A stretch of DNA of 64,000 nucleotides from Uloborus plumipes (Eukaryota > Arthropoda > Arachnida > Araneae > Uloboridae), in the NCBI GenBank assembly GCA_038373865.1, contig JAXGGA010002959.1:47327-111326 (forward strand), written 5' to 3'. The position numbers and the translations under genes were made by a program. Shown one piece after another: positions 45,075-57,089 of the stretch (within the stretch, counting starts at the first letter, position 1; each line of letters begins with the position of its first letter). Under the pieces are notes generated by a model. That model made no database searches. It worked only from the letters and a program-made list of their open reading frames with translations, and was not told the DNA's origin.

Positions 45075-47495
45075 ATTTTAGTACTTCCTATATTAAGAAC
45101 TAAATTTACACCATTTTTTAAAAAAAACCTTGTGTCTTGACATAAATTACTGTCACGATACACAAAATCAATGACCAATGGGAGAGATTGACACAAAAGT
45201 ACAATACTATTGTTGTGTATAAATATAATACTACTGTACAGAACATAGAGCTAATAATTATAACAGAAAGTATTTAGGATGAAGCTGATAGGTGCTGTGC
45301 AGCTGATCTGATGGTTATCAATGTTCTCCTGCACATTTCTGATCTTTACCTTTTCTTTAGTTGGGAAATTTTCCTTTCAGTAGCTTTAAACGAAGCAGCA
45401 CATTAAGGTAGAATTATGCTTACTTAATATTCATACTTAGAATTAAAAAAAAAAAAATGGAAAATAGGAAGTGATTATTTGTACAAATAACAAAGAGAGG
45501 TTCAGACATACAACGTGGGACCCTTAGTATGATAAAGAGAGAAAATCTAATCACAAAACTAATATTTAGTAGCAATAATGAAGCTAATACTGAAGCCCTG
45601 TGCTTTGCTTTGAAAGAATCTTGTGTTATTAAGGAGCAACAAGATGCAAGTCCTCAGTAAAAATATATACCATAAACTCCTGATTATCTGTGGAAAAGGG
45701 CGATATACCACAGAAAATATGAATAAGTAAAAAATTATAGTAGTGTATATAATACAGGGTTGCTGCGGAAATTCAAAAATGAAATTCCATGACTCTTTCC
45801 AGGTGGATTTAAGAGAAATTTTAGGTTATCGAAGTTGACCTTTTTGCGACATTAATGTATACATTTAAAAAATTTTTTTAAACTTATCTCATAAAAAAAA
45901 GTTTTTCAAACTTTACAGCTCATGGATACCAAATTTTACTTATTTAAACTAATAAAAAAAATATTTATTTACATATAATCCATATAAATTAAACGGAGAT
46001 TATATGTGTATGTGCATATGTATGTATGTTCCCTGTACAAATTCTCAGTTTAAGTTGGATCTCGACCAAATTTGACAGGGAGGTACTTGGCCACCTGGGA
46101 AGGGTCATAAGGATGGGGGTTGAACGTAACAAAATACCGAAAAATTCAAATTTTAATTTGAGACCCAAAAAATTGTGTAAAATGGCTCTTTCTACTCGAA
46201 ATAATTATTAGATCTTCTCGAGATTGGTCTTATTGGAAAGATCAGGCAAAATAAATTTTAAGGAAATTTCCTTTCTGCAGTTTTAAAAATTGCTAACCCC
46301 GAAATTCACCCTGAAAAAAGATACAGACTTTTTTTATGTTAGTAAATCCAATTTTAAATTGAATTTTAAAATCCTCTGTGGCGAGCGTGACAGAAATTAA
46401 TTAGAGTGAAAGAAACCATTGACAAGAAAAAGGCACTAACATTTTTTTTCTTGAATACAAACAAATAAAATTCTTGCTTTTGCTCTTAGGCTTTTCCTGT
46501 AAGAGGGATTTTATTTATTTTTTTTTTTTTTGATGAATGATTAATTTTTCATACAGCAGGCTAGCAAAATAATAAGTTTTATCCAATCAGGACTTTTAGA
46601 CATGCATCACTTGACAAAACTTGTATTCTCATGGTAGACCATGCAAAGCCCGGCAACATAGCTAGTATCAAAATAAACTAAAGGTAAAAAATTAAACTTT
46701 TTCATTAGTTTTATGATTGAGAAAGACATAAATAAATAAACAGATAAAAGTGATAATACTTAACTACATTGAGAAAAAGGTGTACTTTATCAAAAGTTAC
46801 ATGATTTATGTTAAAATTGATAAGTAAGGTAATTTTAAAATAGGTTCCAATAAGACTTTAATAAAAGTTTTAGTTACAACCATTTTTTAGCTTATTACTT
46901 GGAATTAAGTAATAACGCAAATGCAACTTTTTATTTTCCATTAAAACAAGCCGATTTCTTCTATCAAGTGAAAGAACGGCCAAATAAACAAATGTAACAC
47001 TTGCATTTAAAAAAATAAGAATAAAACAAAATGGTGACTGTGCAAGTCCTTTGTTACGGAGTTGCGATATAAAAAAAGGTTAAAATAAGGGAAAATAAAA
47101 TTTAAAATACCCATGCGATAGAATTACACAGTAAACCAAAATGAAAGAACTAGAATCACACAGTAAACCAAAATGAAAAAACTAAATACAGCAAAATGCA
47201 ATCAGATTTCAAAATTGTAAAAAATCGGAACAAATGTGTAAAAGTGTAAAAATCAACTAAAATGCGTAAGTTTAGGTCAAATCTGTAGAGGTGGCAAGTA
47301 TGAGGAAGTGTACTATACCCAATAACATTGTTAAATTAAAATTAGGGAGATTTATGTGCAAACTAGGGAAACTCTACATGAACAAATTTAGCTACAAAAG
47401 ATCGGTCTATAAAAGGGATTTTAAAAATAAGTAAGATTTCCTAAATTGAGCCAGCGGAGGACCAGTAAATCTGAAATTGAGAAAATTATGTTCAA
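45075..47495. other. Intronic sequence; possible old repeats, no gene
   Basis: CAGGGTTGCTGCGGAAATTC near 45755 looks like an unpaired hAT-type end. 46000-46400 has the 'tttgacagggaggtacttggcc' phrase of a likely repeat. No coding feature. Confidence 0.45.
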
Positions 47496-47500
47496 ATTCT

Positions 47501-47643
47501 TTAATTGAAGGGGCAAGTGGATGAAGGTGACATGTGACAATTTTTTTAATTTCTAGAAAGGATTATTACCTTCATCCATGGTAAAAAGTAAGTTTTTCAA
47601 AAATTGTCACATATCACCTTTATCCATTTGCCCCTTCAATTTA
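47501..47643. mobile_element. Hairpin MITE, ~143 bp
   Basis: TTAATTGAAGGGGCAAGTGG to about 47548 is inverted at 47598-47643 (rc TTGAAGGGGCAAATGGATAA). Arms are about 46 bp with a short loop. Confidence 0.75.
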
Positions 47644-48157
47644 AAAAGAAAAGTTTCAAAAAAGGTAAAAATTTCTTTCCTCTAATAGGTAATAATAAAC
47701 ATCAATTGCAGAAGGTAAAAATGCAAGTACTAGTTCAGAGAAAACTCAGTAATATTTTACCACATCTTTTGGGAAATAACAGTAATAAAAAAAAAAAGAC
47801 AGCTCAATATGTTTCAAAAATAATAATCAGACATAGATCTTTTCATACTGTGTATGAAAAAGTAAATTGCAATGACGATTGTTTTTACAATTGCAATGCT
47901 TTTTTTTTTTTTGTAATTTTTCCAACATTGTAATTTCTGAAAAATCCCCTTTTTGGGGGAATTTTTGGATAAAAATTCAGGAAATATCAACTTCATTCGA
48001 CAATAGACAATTACAGCATTTTTTGTTTTTAATTTTTAATACACTCAGAATGACCTAAAGAGGTGGAAAAACATTTTTTTCTCGAATTTCTGTGTGATAT
48101 TTTAAAAGTCATTGACAGGCAAAAATAGATTAGTTTCATTTTCAGCTGAAACGGGGT

Positions 48158-48167
48158 GTCACGTGAC
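48158..48167. promoter_or_regulatory. GTCACGTGAC palindromic E-box (CLEAR-like)
   Basis: Perfect GTCACGTGAC, 107 bp before a candidate ATG at 48274, in locally GC-rich DNA (48140-48250). This motif is the recognised MiT/TFE-type extended E-box. Its role here is inferred from position only. Confidence 0.45.
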
Positions 48168-48273
48168 TCTCGAGTAGTGACGCGGGATGTACCTTACACG
48201 CCAAGTCCCCAGTTATTCACCCGTCTCCCTTCAATCTCCGTATGCTTTTGGTGGGGATAGAATTATTTTCACC

Positions 48274-48746
48274 ATGTTTGGAATTAAATTATTGGAAGAT
48301 CTGTCAGTTAGATATAAATCCCGATGTTCTGTATTTATTTATGTGTTAAAATGATGGTTTTTTCTGAATTGTGATTAGGAGATTATTTTTTAAACCACAT
48401 CTAAACTTCCAAAAAGAGTATTCACTAAGAAGTCAGAAGGAACTTCTTTTCCTACCCTGCGCTTGTTTGAATTTTCAAGAATTCTCCTTTTTACCCTAGG
48501 GAAGTGAAGAACGTACAGATTAAGGGTGAAGGACACTTTCCAAGAATTTTAAAAGATTGTACACCTGCAGGTGGTCAATGGTCACTTGAGACATTTGTTT
48601 TAGATAAGCAGCAAGCAACACCAACACAGTTACATAAAACATATTATGACCAAGAAATTAATGATGCTTGGAAAGCATGTTATTGGCATGGAATGAAAGC
48701 AGGAATGCAATTAATTTCAGATATCATTTGTAGAAATTATAAATGA
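48274..48746 (+). CDS. Candidate two-exon small protein (91 aa), unrecognised
   Basis: Exon 1 is 48274-48302, with context CACCATGT, coding MFGIKLLED and 2 nt; the donor is CT|GTCAGT. Exon 2 is 48500-48746 after the acceptor TTCTCCTTTTTACCCTAG|. The join restores a Leu codon and gives 91 residues including VKNVQIKGEGHFPRILKDC and TYYDQEINDAWKACYWHGMK. No signal peptide, clear membrane segment or known domain is seen. The exon 2 frame (82 codons) has balanced amino-acid composition, unlike the noise ORFs around it. The exon 1 choice is uncertain because the donor is weak. It lies antisense within the zinc-finger gene intron. Function unknown. Confidence 0.45.
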
Positions 48747-48749
48747 TTT

Positions 48750-50100
48750 TTCGAGTTATGAAAAGTGATTTGTTTTGCTCATGTTTAAAACTCAAAACAA
48801 AAAAAATAGAGCTATCTCTCTTTAAGTAACAAATGTATGAATTTTCCAAGCTTACTTTCTTGTGCACATAGATTTATATGAAACATTATTGCAAGAATTT
48901 TTATATTAAGGTTATTTATTTCTTAAAGTACTATACAACCTTTGTAACAACTTTTTAGAGATCTTTCGTTTCACATTTATAAATATTAATTTGTTTGAAA
49001 GGGAAGATTAAAATCACATGAATGTGCTAGTGGTAGTTTATTCATCAATGGTAATCAAGCCGCGAACTAGCGAACTCAACCGCTTAATCTCCCCTTTTTA
49101 AAGATCATTTCTTAGTTCACTTTCTCTGCCCTAATGTTCCCATTTTGCTTCGCATTTTAATTATTTTCAGACACAATAAAAAATAGTAGTAGCTACAAAA
49201 TTTTTGTTAACAAATTTAACAAACAGATTGACAGTAGGTGTAAGCCATTCTCTTTTTATGCACAGTACATTTATGTTAAAATAAAAGTCAACACCGTTTT
49301 TTCTTTTATTGTTATTTTTTTAAGTTAATGTCTTAGTTTTATTTTAAGTTAAATTTCAAAACCATTTACTTCAAATAAATTTCAAAACAAAACAATTTTT
49401 AAAAAAACATAAAAAATTATTTTTTAAATCTGAAGACTATTTCCATCAGCTTGATTTGCAATACAAAGTACGAAATAAGATAAGTATTTGATTTTTTGAT
49501 TACAAAACTCAAAATTTTCAATTGATTTTAAGATATTTATATATATTTTGGTTAAAGCTAAAGCAGAAACTAAAACTTCAAATAAAAATTTGAAAGAAGA
49601 TATAGGCAGTTTACTGTTTAGTAGCTTATACTATACCGCCAATTTGTCTTCTTCTCTCAATTTAAATTTCATTGGCTGCTTTAGCATTTGTCTAAATAAA
49701 AAATACATTAAGATCAATTGAAATTTTTGAGCATCGTAATAATGGGAAAAACCCATTTCTGATAATTAACAGCAGAGTTATTGATACGAAAAGATGACTA
49801 AGTTCGTTTTAAAACAAAACTTATCTTTATTTTCCCATAAACATCAACAAAGTTTTGAAGCGATGACCAACGATCAATTTAACTAGTAAAACATTTAATT
49901 ATGACCTAACATCCGGGAAAATATCACCGGTAAACTTTAAAGTTGATTTTGAAACATTATAAAAACGAGCACTGCTCCGAAAAAGTAAAAGAGTTTACCC
50001 CTTTCCAGCGGGGAAACAAACTCAAAAATGCGACACACGCAATGTGGCCGATCGAAAAAGCAAGTGAAGATCGAAAGTTGAATCTTCAATTTTATACCCT
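48750..50100. other. Intronic/intergenic AT-rich sequence
   Basis: No feature beyond probable 3' flank of the small gene. Confidence 0.5.
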
Positions 50101-50109
50101 GCTACATTT

Positions 50110-50290
50110 GCATATTGAAACGACGTAAAACACGTGACACACAGCAACGCCCTACACACGTGTCATCACTGATTGGTTCTGCTGGCACATGACGAGACAA
50201 CACCTCTGGTGCCTCATGAACTAGCCCCGCCTACTGCACGTGCAAGGGAATCCCAGTTCCGAACGATGCACTCAAGTCAGTTGAGAGTAG
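50110..50290 (+). promoter_or_regulatory. Promoter-like GC-richer island
   Basis: Contains ACACGTGACAC, CACACGTGTC and GCACGTGC (E-boxes), TGATTGGTTC (inverted CCAAT) and CCCCGCC, within 180 bp of an otherwise AT-rich intron. It lies just upstream of a consensus splice donor at 50348. Confidence 0.4.
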
Positions 50291-51700
50291 GAGTTACATA
50301 AGCAATGTTTGATACAAGTTTATTTCTTTAAACAAGATAAAATTAAGGTAAGGAGTGAGATTAACTAATGCATTTGTCTAACAAGCAAAGAATCAAATAT
50401 TTATTTTATTGTGCACTCTGTAGTGGGAATCAAGCTGATAGAAATAGGTTTTAGATTAAATAAACATTTTTTATATTTTATTCTCATATAAATTATCTTT
50501 CAGGACTTATTCAAACGTTACAAAATAAAAAGCAAACCAGAAAATAATACTCCTGAGCTTTTACATCTCAGCCAAAAAGAAAACTCCTGTTTGCAGTGAT
50601 AAGAACTACATAATCATTTCCTCTGTTATTTGCGTCTATCAGTGTTGGCTGTCTAGAATAATTGTTTCATCACACAATGATATTTATAAATCAAAAATTA
50701 TTTGATTATTAAATGTATATAAGAAATAATCAAGTTTTAAAGAAGTACCAGCGTTAAACTTGCATTGAAAAACGTATTGCGAAGGGAGAGGCGTTGTGTA
50801 CGTCGGGCACGAATGACGTCAAGTCAATCAAGGATCGTTTCTTCTTGCTGCACTTTTGGGGCTATTAAAATGCTTATTAAGTAATAAAATAATTTTTTTT
50901 GCGGAAAATAAACTGGATTTCTGAATTTAGGAGACCATTTTTGATAAGATAGCATAACAATTTGGAAAATTTAAGAGATGCTGTAATTGTCTATTCCGGA
51001 GACGGCATCAATAATCAGTAAAATTGGCAGCTATGACATACTACGGCTTAACCGCAGGTGTCGATTTAGTCCAAATAACACTTATCATGCTGGCTTATCT
51101 TGACGTTTTTTTTTAATATCAAAAAGCAATATTAAATCAGCACATATGAAGTTCTTGTTCATACATTTTTTTAGCACACAAAGTTGCTTCATTAAACCAC
51201 TACTTTTTCACAAAATGCCGTATTGTCATGAAATCTTTACAGGTGTCATTTGAAGAGTTGGACAACTGAGTTAAGTATAGAAAGGCTAAGAGGTGGGATT
51301 ATCTACTTGTCAAGCCTGGTGAGTGGTATATTGCTTTCGCTATAACTCTTAAGTTCATAAAATTTTTGTTTCAATAAAAAATAATCAAGTCAAGTCTTGA
51401 AATGTTAAATAGGTCAAGTCAAACTAGTATTATTTGCTGAAACAAATAATACTAGTTTGATTCTACATGTATGTAATTTTGGTTCCTTCCAAGTGTAGGT
51501 TATACAATTTAAAATGAAGACAAGTTTTTTTTACAGCAGGAATAGCAAGAGGATAAAGCCCTTTTGCTTCAGTAGCAGTCAAGTACAAAGCATGGAACAT
51601 GAAGGACCAATTTGAGGTCATTCCCAAGAACTTAGTAGTATTTGTACATAAAAAGATCAGTTACAGCATTTAGTTGTCTTGGGTTGTGTACATCTTTTAC
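50290..51700 (+). ncRNA. Candidate three-exon non-coding transcript
   Basis: Exon 1 ends at 50347 (AATTAAG|GTAAGG). Exon 2 is 51243-51318 (CTTTACAG| ... |GTGAGTGG). Exon 3 starts at 51537 after CAAGTTTTTTTTACAG. Joining these gives no ATG-initiated frame of length: exon 2 is open in one frame but stops two codons into exon 3. It may therefore be a lncRNA or untranslated exons of a gene continuing elsewhere. A TGACGTCA (CRE) site at about 50816 lies in intron 1. The 3' end is not defined. Confidence 0.3.
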
Positions 51701-52365
51701 ATTTTAATGATACAATTTAACACTAGGAGGTTCTATATTCCATTATACCTAAAATGACTGGAAGCAGGCAAAATGACTATTCTTGAAAAGAGCTGTAAAT
51801 TTTATATAGAAATGTTTTTAAGCAAGAAAGACATTTTATGTTAGTTCAAATATGAACTTAACTTATACAGTTTAACTTGAAACATAAAACAAACATAAAA
51901 TATATTTCAAATAGTTTTCACATATGCTGAGTTGAAAATCATTAGATGGAATGTGACTTACGCCTTTGGAAAACAGGAAATGAAAACTGCTAAAACTCTG
52001 CATGTGAATATTTCCCAGAAAAAAGTTTAACTATAAAGTTGACACACTAAAAATCACTACTTCTTCCTGCCTTCTGTACTTAATAATCAAATAAAAATAT
52101 TTAAAATAGAAACCCACACGGTCATTTTGATCGTTGTCTGCCATTCTAGGTTTTTTTTTTGAAAATTGCCCAAAAATAAAAAAAAGGAACGGATGAATTT
52201 TTTGTGGATAATGTTCTTCAATATTTAGACAAAGTCAGAGCACAACAAAGGATTTAGTATGAAAAAAAAAGACTATTTTAAATTTATTTACAGTCAATAT
52301 GTCTGGTCAGGCCATTCTAGTGCTAAAATTATGAAAAATAATGAAAACTAGCCTCTCTACTCAAC
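51701..52365. other. Intronic sequence, no recognised feature
   Basis: Nothing assignable. Confidence 0.5.
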
Positions 52366-52369
52366 TTAC

Positions 52370-52537
52370 CTATTTTCCTCCAACTGGTATTTTCTTTCCC
52401 AGTTTTCTTGCTTGCAAAAGAAGGGGAATGTTCTTGCTCAACAGAAAAAGTATGTATATTAACATCCTGTTCTGTTTCTGTTTTCTTTTTCCCAGTTTTT
52501 GCTTTACGGATATCCAATAACTGCAATTTTTTTCTTG
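52370..52537 (-). CDS. C2H2 zinc-finger gene, internal exon (168 bp)
   Basis: Acceptor TTCTTGTAGCAG| (a NAGNAG tandem acceptor) and donor AAATAG|GTAAGT bound 168 nt, phase 1 on both sides. It encodes about 56 residues: a basic head (RKKLQLLDIRKAKTGKKKTE), an acidic/polar middle (EQDVNIHTFSVEQEHSPS) and a basic end (KKTGKENTSWRKI). This looks like a disordered linker with a possible nuclear-localisation cluster. The split codons match the neighbouring exons at 44541 and 55351, which supports one gene. Confidence 0.6.
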   Translation of the reverse strand, partial: QEKNCSYWISVKQKLGKRKQKQNRMLIYILFLLSKNIPLLLQARKLGKKIPVGGK

Positions 52538-52539
52538 CT

Positions 52540-53155
52540 GCTACAAGAAGAATAATTATCAACTTTCACTATCGAGGATGTACAAGTTTAGTATCATTGA
52601 CACCTTGCTTTATTGCTTAAGCTGGCAAAGTGTTCTGCTTTGGTGTAATTTTAAAATCAGTCCAGTAACTGAGGCAAAGTTTACAGCATAATAAATAGAG
52701 CAACCACAAAAAAATGATGACTATGCATAAAATTATGATCTTAACATTGTTTTTACAATAAAAGTGTATTTTTCATAAAAAGTGTAGGGTCAAAAATGAA
52801 AACTGTATGCTGAGAGTTTTTTTTTTTTTTCTCATGGACAAAGCAAATGGGGGCCTGATAGATCCCTTTAATTTTCCTAAAACTCGCTGGGCATATAGTA
52901 GTATTATGATGATAATTAGCAGTATTATGATTATTATTTAGTTTTTGGTCCAGGTTAACACATTCGCTGCTGATAGTACTAGAAAGGAACTTTTTTTAAG
53001 GTCTTTTAAGAGTGCTTTAATCTTATCAAATTAAAAGACTGCTTGAATTGTCAATATCCTTCTCAAAAATTAAATCAGTAGTAAATACTCATAGTCTAAA
53101 ACTTGAAGAGCCTAAAACAATGATTTCTGCATCTGCCTTCTGTCTTAAAACTTAG
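52540..53155. other. Intronic sequence, no recognised feature
   Basis: Nothing assignable. Confidence 0.5.
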
Positions 53156-53157
53156 AT

Positions 53158-55147
53158 CAGGGTGCGTACAGACTTCAGCAAAAAAATTGAAAAATTCCAT
53201 GGAGTTCAGACGAAATCCAAGGATTCCAAAAAAATATTACTCTAAGACTAAACACACAGTGTGTACCTTTAGCACTTCACATTTTATTCACTCTGAATAC
53301 GGATAAGCTAATTTGCTTTCCTTGCACTAAACCTACTCCACTTTGTCATGTATATCAATTGGTAAGTTGTATTATTCTCAATTTTTGCACATCTGATAAA
53401 AATTAGAAAATAATTCCAATACATTTTTTTCCATCAATGACAAAAATACACAGTATTAACAATCTATAGCTCTGTGGTTTCATACACTGGTTTTATGAGT
53501 GAAAAATAGTTAGATTACAAAGTCTTCAAACACTAAATCATAATTTTAATATTATGTCATGTGCTTCTAAAACAGGTGTTGAAAGGCAGACCTCTGTGTT
53601 CTCTGCAATACACTAAATTATAGTGACATAACAATGCAATTTACTTGTTTTAATAACAGAAAAAAATTGATATATTTTATAACATAGCATAATAATTGAA
53701 ATATTTTTAGGATGCAACAAGATTTTAACCAATATGACATACAATCATAAAAAAAAAAAAAAAAAAAAACCTATGTACTCCAATTTGGAACGAGTCCAAA
53801 ATATAGGGTTTTTTAATACAAGGTAGAAATTAAGAAAATTCAGCTAAAATATTTGATCTTTGTTAAAATTTGGAAAAATTATTTGAATCTGCAAGATTAA
53901 TCAAAGGAAAAAAAAAAGACCAAATAATATTAGTAAAAGAATGTTTTGCAATACACGAGTCTAATTCATGAAAAATTGCACTCCTATTAGTTTCTGGATA
54001 TTTCAGGATAGTTTTAAAAAAAATGGAGAATGAAAAATAAGTGCGGAAATTCTAAAAATAATTGAAAATGCCTTTAATCTACCAATTTCATGGCGAAAAT
54101 GAAGAGGTGATCTTGAGAGATACTAAATTTGATTAATGCAGCCATTGGTGACTTACATAGGGTAAGATACCACAATGATTGTTCGCGCTGATTAGTTAGG
54201 TCACAAAAACTTACTGTAACAGAAACATCAGGCTATAAGAAATACATTTCCATTGCAATTTTTACATAATATCAAAATCGAGATATTGTTAAGAGTTAAT
54301 AAGATATCGGGAGAAATTAACTGAAGGGGGAGAGTGGGCAATTCGATTAAAAAGTGAAACTTTGCCCACCAAAATCGGCGGGGACAACTCACAACTTAGA
54401 ACTGAAACAAAAGGACTAACAGTTAAGTCATAGATATTTTTTAAATTATTCTAATATTTTCAAAAGCTATATTTAAATTTGTTTAAAGCCTGAAACTGAG
54501 GGAGAGATGCATTTACTGTTGGAAAATTCATGTTGGCAAGCAGGAAAGAAAGCTTGTTTATCTCGAGATGAACATCCAGTTTCAACAACAAATGTAATAA
54601 GACTACAAAAAAAAAAAAAAAAAAAAACCCTCAGCCAAATGTTACTTATATTTATTTATCATAAAAGAAAAAAATCGACAAAAACAGCAATTGCAAAAAG
54701 GTCACGAAAGATTTTCAAACAAAAATTTAGAAACCATACATTTTTATCCGAAACATATATGTAAGCAACTAACTGATTACTTCTTCGGGGGTAAGCATTG
54801 CAAATTGTTCAATAAAAATCAGCTCTATTCAGAGATTGCCCAAAAAACATGCTGGTGCTCTTTAGTTGTTTATACGATCATGCTTACTCCAATAGCTGTG
54901 CTGCATCAGCTTTATGCTGCGCTAACTATGACAGACTGTATGGGGCACCAAAAAGTTTTTAAGTTTTGGAATCAAAATGTAATGATTTCTTTTTCTAAAA
55001 ATTGCAAACATAATCGAAGTTGTGTTAGTTTTGATTTGCGAATATAATCCCGACTATTTAGAAAATCCAAGGAGTTATAAGTACCATGGAAACAAGTTTT
55101 TTTCCCAAGTAGTTTCCCAGGATGCCCAGGAGTCTGTACGCACCCTG
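53158..55147. mobile_element. 2-kb hAT-like element with CAGGGTGCGTACAGACT ends
   Basis: Left CAGGGTGCGTACAGACTTC and right (rc) CAGGGTGCGTACAGACTCC are inverted, and inner words CCATGG and CCAAGGA are shared. The flanking octamers (ACTTAGAT / AGCATATC) do not match, so there is no convincing target duplication. The interior has no recognisable transposase; the plus open frames at 54507-55047 match nothing known to me. Confidence 0.6.
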
Positions 55148-55149
55148 AG

Positions 55150-55640
55150 CATATCAACATCCCCATCATTTTAATAAATTTAAAGAAGCAAACCATGTCC
55201 CTCCCCTTGACCCTCCTTTGCACAGTAAGCCTTTCAAGTTTCATATCATAATCTAAATTTGTTAGTCCCCTTATTAGTGTTTTCGCCCTCCTTTGAACCC
55301 CCTGTTGAATAAAAAATCTTTCTTAAGACAGAGAATGAAATTAAACTTACCTTGTCTAGATTCGTCATCAGGGATGACTTCTTCTTTAATAAGGTCCCAC
55401 AGCATCTGCTCTACAACAGCAAAAATGAATATTAATTTTCACTTCTACTTACAAAACAAGAGCTACATATTCCTTGATCAAAGAATGCTTTTGGTCTTGT
55501 TACTTTGTCAAAAGCTAGCATATAACTTATCCACTTATAATACTTCCTGCGTCATATAATTTATTTTTCAAATAAAACACTTCACACAAGTATTTTTAGG
55601 GATTAAAGAGGGCATATAACATTTGGGGGGAATTGAAGCA
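55150..55640 (-). repeat. Duplicated segment A (carries the intact 60-bp exon)
   Basis: 55185-55430 matches 57105-57350 and 55460-55620 matches 62160-62335, all in the same orientation. Shared phrases include CATAATCTAAATTTGT, ATTAGTGTTTT/ATTAGCGTTTT and CTTTGTCAAAAGCTAGCA. Confidence 0.7.
55351..55410 (-). CDS. C2H2 zinc-finger gene, upstream exon (60 bp)
   Basis: Acceptor TTTTTGCTGTTGTAG| and donor AGACAAG|GTAAGT bound 60 nt, phase 1 both sides, encoding QMLWDLIKEEVIPDDESRQ. An amphipathic acidic helix ending in D-D-E is common in N-terminal linker regions of arthropod zinc-finger proteins. It joins to 52370-52537 in frame. Earlier exons and the start codon were not found up to 64000. Confidence 0.6.
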
Positions 55641-56255
55641 CTTTTCAAGTGTTTACTACATTGAAAGTTTCTCAAAATATCTGAAAAACCAGAAGTGATT
55701 TTACGAGTTTCAAATTCAATAAATCATTTAAACATATAATAAAAATATGTACAACACATTGTTAGAATCAAGTGTATGTATAAAACATTGATGGTTCTTG
55801 CTTTATTATTTAATTCACAAATGTAAAACCTGTTTTCAAAGAAAAAAACAATCTCGCCTCCCGCTAGACGCAGTTTTATTTCATTTAGAGCAATAAAGAA
55901 ATGCACTTTGACAGAAATTTAATTTCTTTGTAATATAGTTCTTTACATTAGGCTCCATGGTTGGTGGATAAAACCTGAATAATTTTCAACTAAAGTTGAA
56001 GGTTAGAAAGTTTCACAATGTGCATAAAAGTTTCAAAAACTGGAAAAAACTAGGTAAAAAAAAATAATACTGGACCTAAAAGCAATTAGAAACAAATATA
56101 GTTGTGTCCTTCATATAATTTTAACTAAAATCAAAATATTAATTAGAACTATCAATACATTAATTTCATAATAAGATTTGATAAAAGAGATTGAGAGTAG
56201 TGCTTCAAAACATTTTTTTTTTTGCAAGGCCTGATCAGAATTAAGCATTTTATGC
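55641..56255. other. Intronic/intergenic sequence, no recognised feature
   Basis: Nothing assignable. Confidence 0.5.
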
Positions 56256-56260
56256 AATTA

Positions 56261-56417
56261 CAGTCAACACTCGTTATAAAGACCATCCTAATATACAACA
56301 GGTGGGAAAACCCCAAACATTACCCCAATACAATATGTTCTACCTCTTATAGTGACCACTCGTTATAAAGACCTTTTTCTGTGGGATGGAGATAGACATT
56401 ATATTGAGCGTCGACTG
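56261..56417. mobile_element. Pogo/Tigger-type MITE, 157 bp
   Basis: CAGTCAACACTCGTTATAAA at the left and GAGCGTCGACTG at the right are inverted, flanked by TA (56259-56260, 56418-56419). Sibling of 24222-24396. Confidence 0.75.
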
Positions 56418-56538
56418 TATTTTCCTACTAAAGTTATAGTTAAATACAAATTATGCTAAATTTGTAGCACATACTTATAGTTTGTTCTGCTTCAAATTGT
56501 TGTTGTTCATTTATAACAGCAAAACTGGCACAGGCATA

Positions 56539-56735
56539 TTGTTGTGTATCGATATAAGAACCTTAATCGAAGCAAGCTCGGTTAACTGTAACCGAAGCGC
56601 TCTCAGGGCTTTAGTTTGAGTTTCGTTCTACCTTGGAATGTATATAGTGGTGTGTTCGTCCTTATTAATGTTGTAGTTAGATAATAAAGTTTTGTACTGT
56701 CTCTAAGAATGTTTGGCCGTCTACTGTTAGCAAAT
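56539..56735 (+). repeat. Possible solo LTR
   Basis: Starts TGTTGTGTATCG, then has a TATATAGTGG TATA-like word at 56640 and AATAAAGTTTTGTACTG at 56682, in an LTR-like order. The 3' boundary, terminal CA and target duplication are not certain, and no coding retroelement adjoins. Confidence 0.3.
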
Positions 56736-57089
56736 AATCATGCACCTCCCCATCCCAGAGAATAAATACATCACACATATCAAGAAAATTGAATTGATAA
56801 AATGTTTTTCAAGAATTTTATGCATGATTCAATGAATTTCTTAAAAATTCAAGCATTATACAAGATTTTAAAATAGAGTTTTCCAACAGTACTAGAAATT
56901 AATTATGTTTCAAGTTTTTGTCAAGAATGTATGAAGCCTCTTAAAACAGAACACAATCTAAAAATACCATTCTTAAAAATTATATCAGTAGAAATTATTC
57001 CTACTCTCCAGGTCAGCATGAGATTTGAATCGCTCAACACAATGAGCTCTGTTCCTTCCCGCCTTTTTGTGTGTAAAAATTAAGCACAT

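Noticed and set aside
54507..55047. Overlapping plus frames of 85 and 118 residues
   Set aside because: Lie inside the CAGGGTGCGTACAG-ended element but show no hAT dimerisation or DDE motifs.
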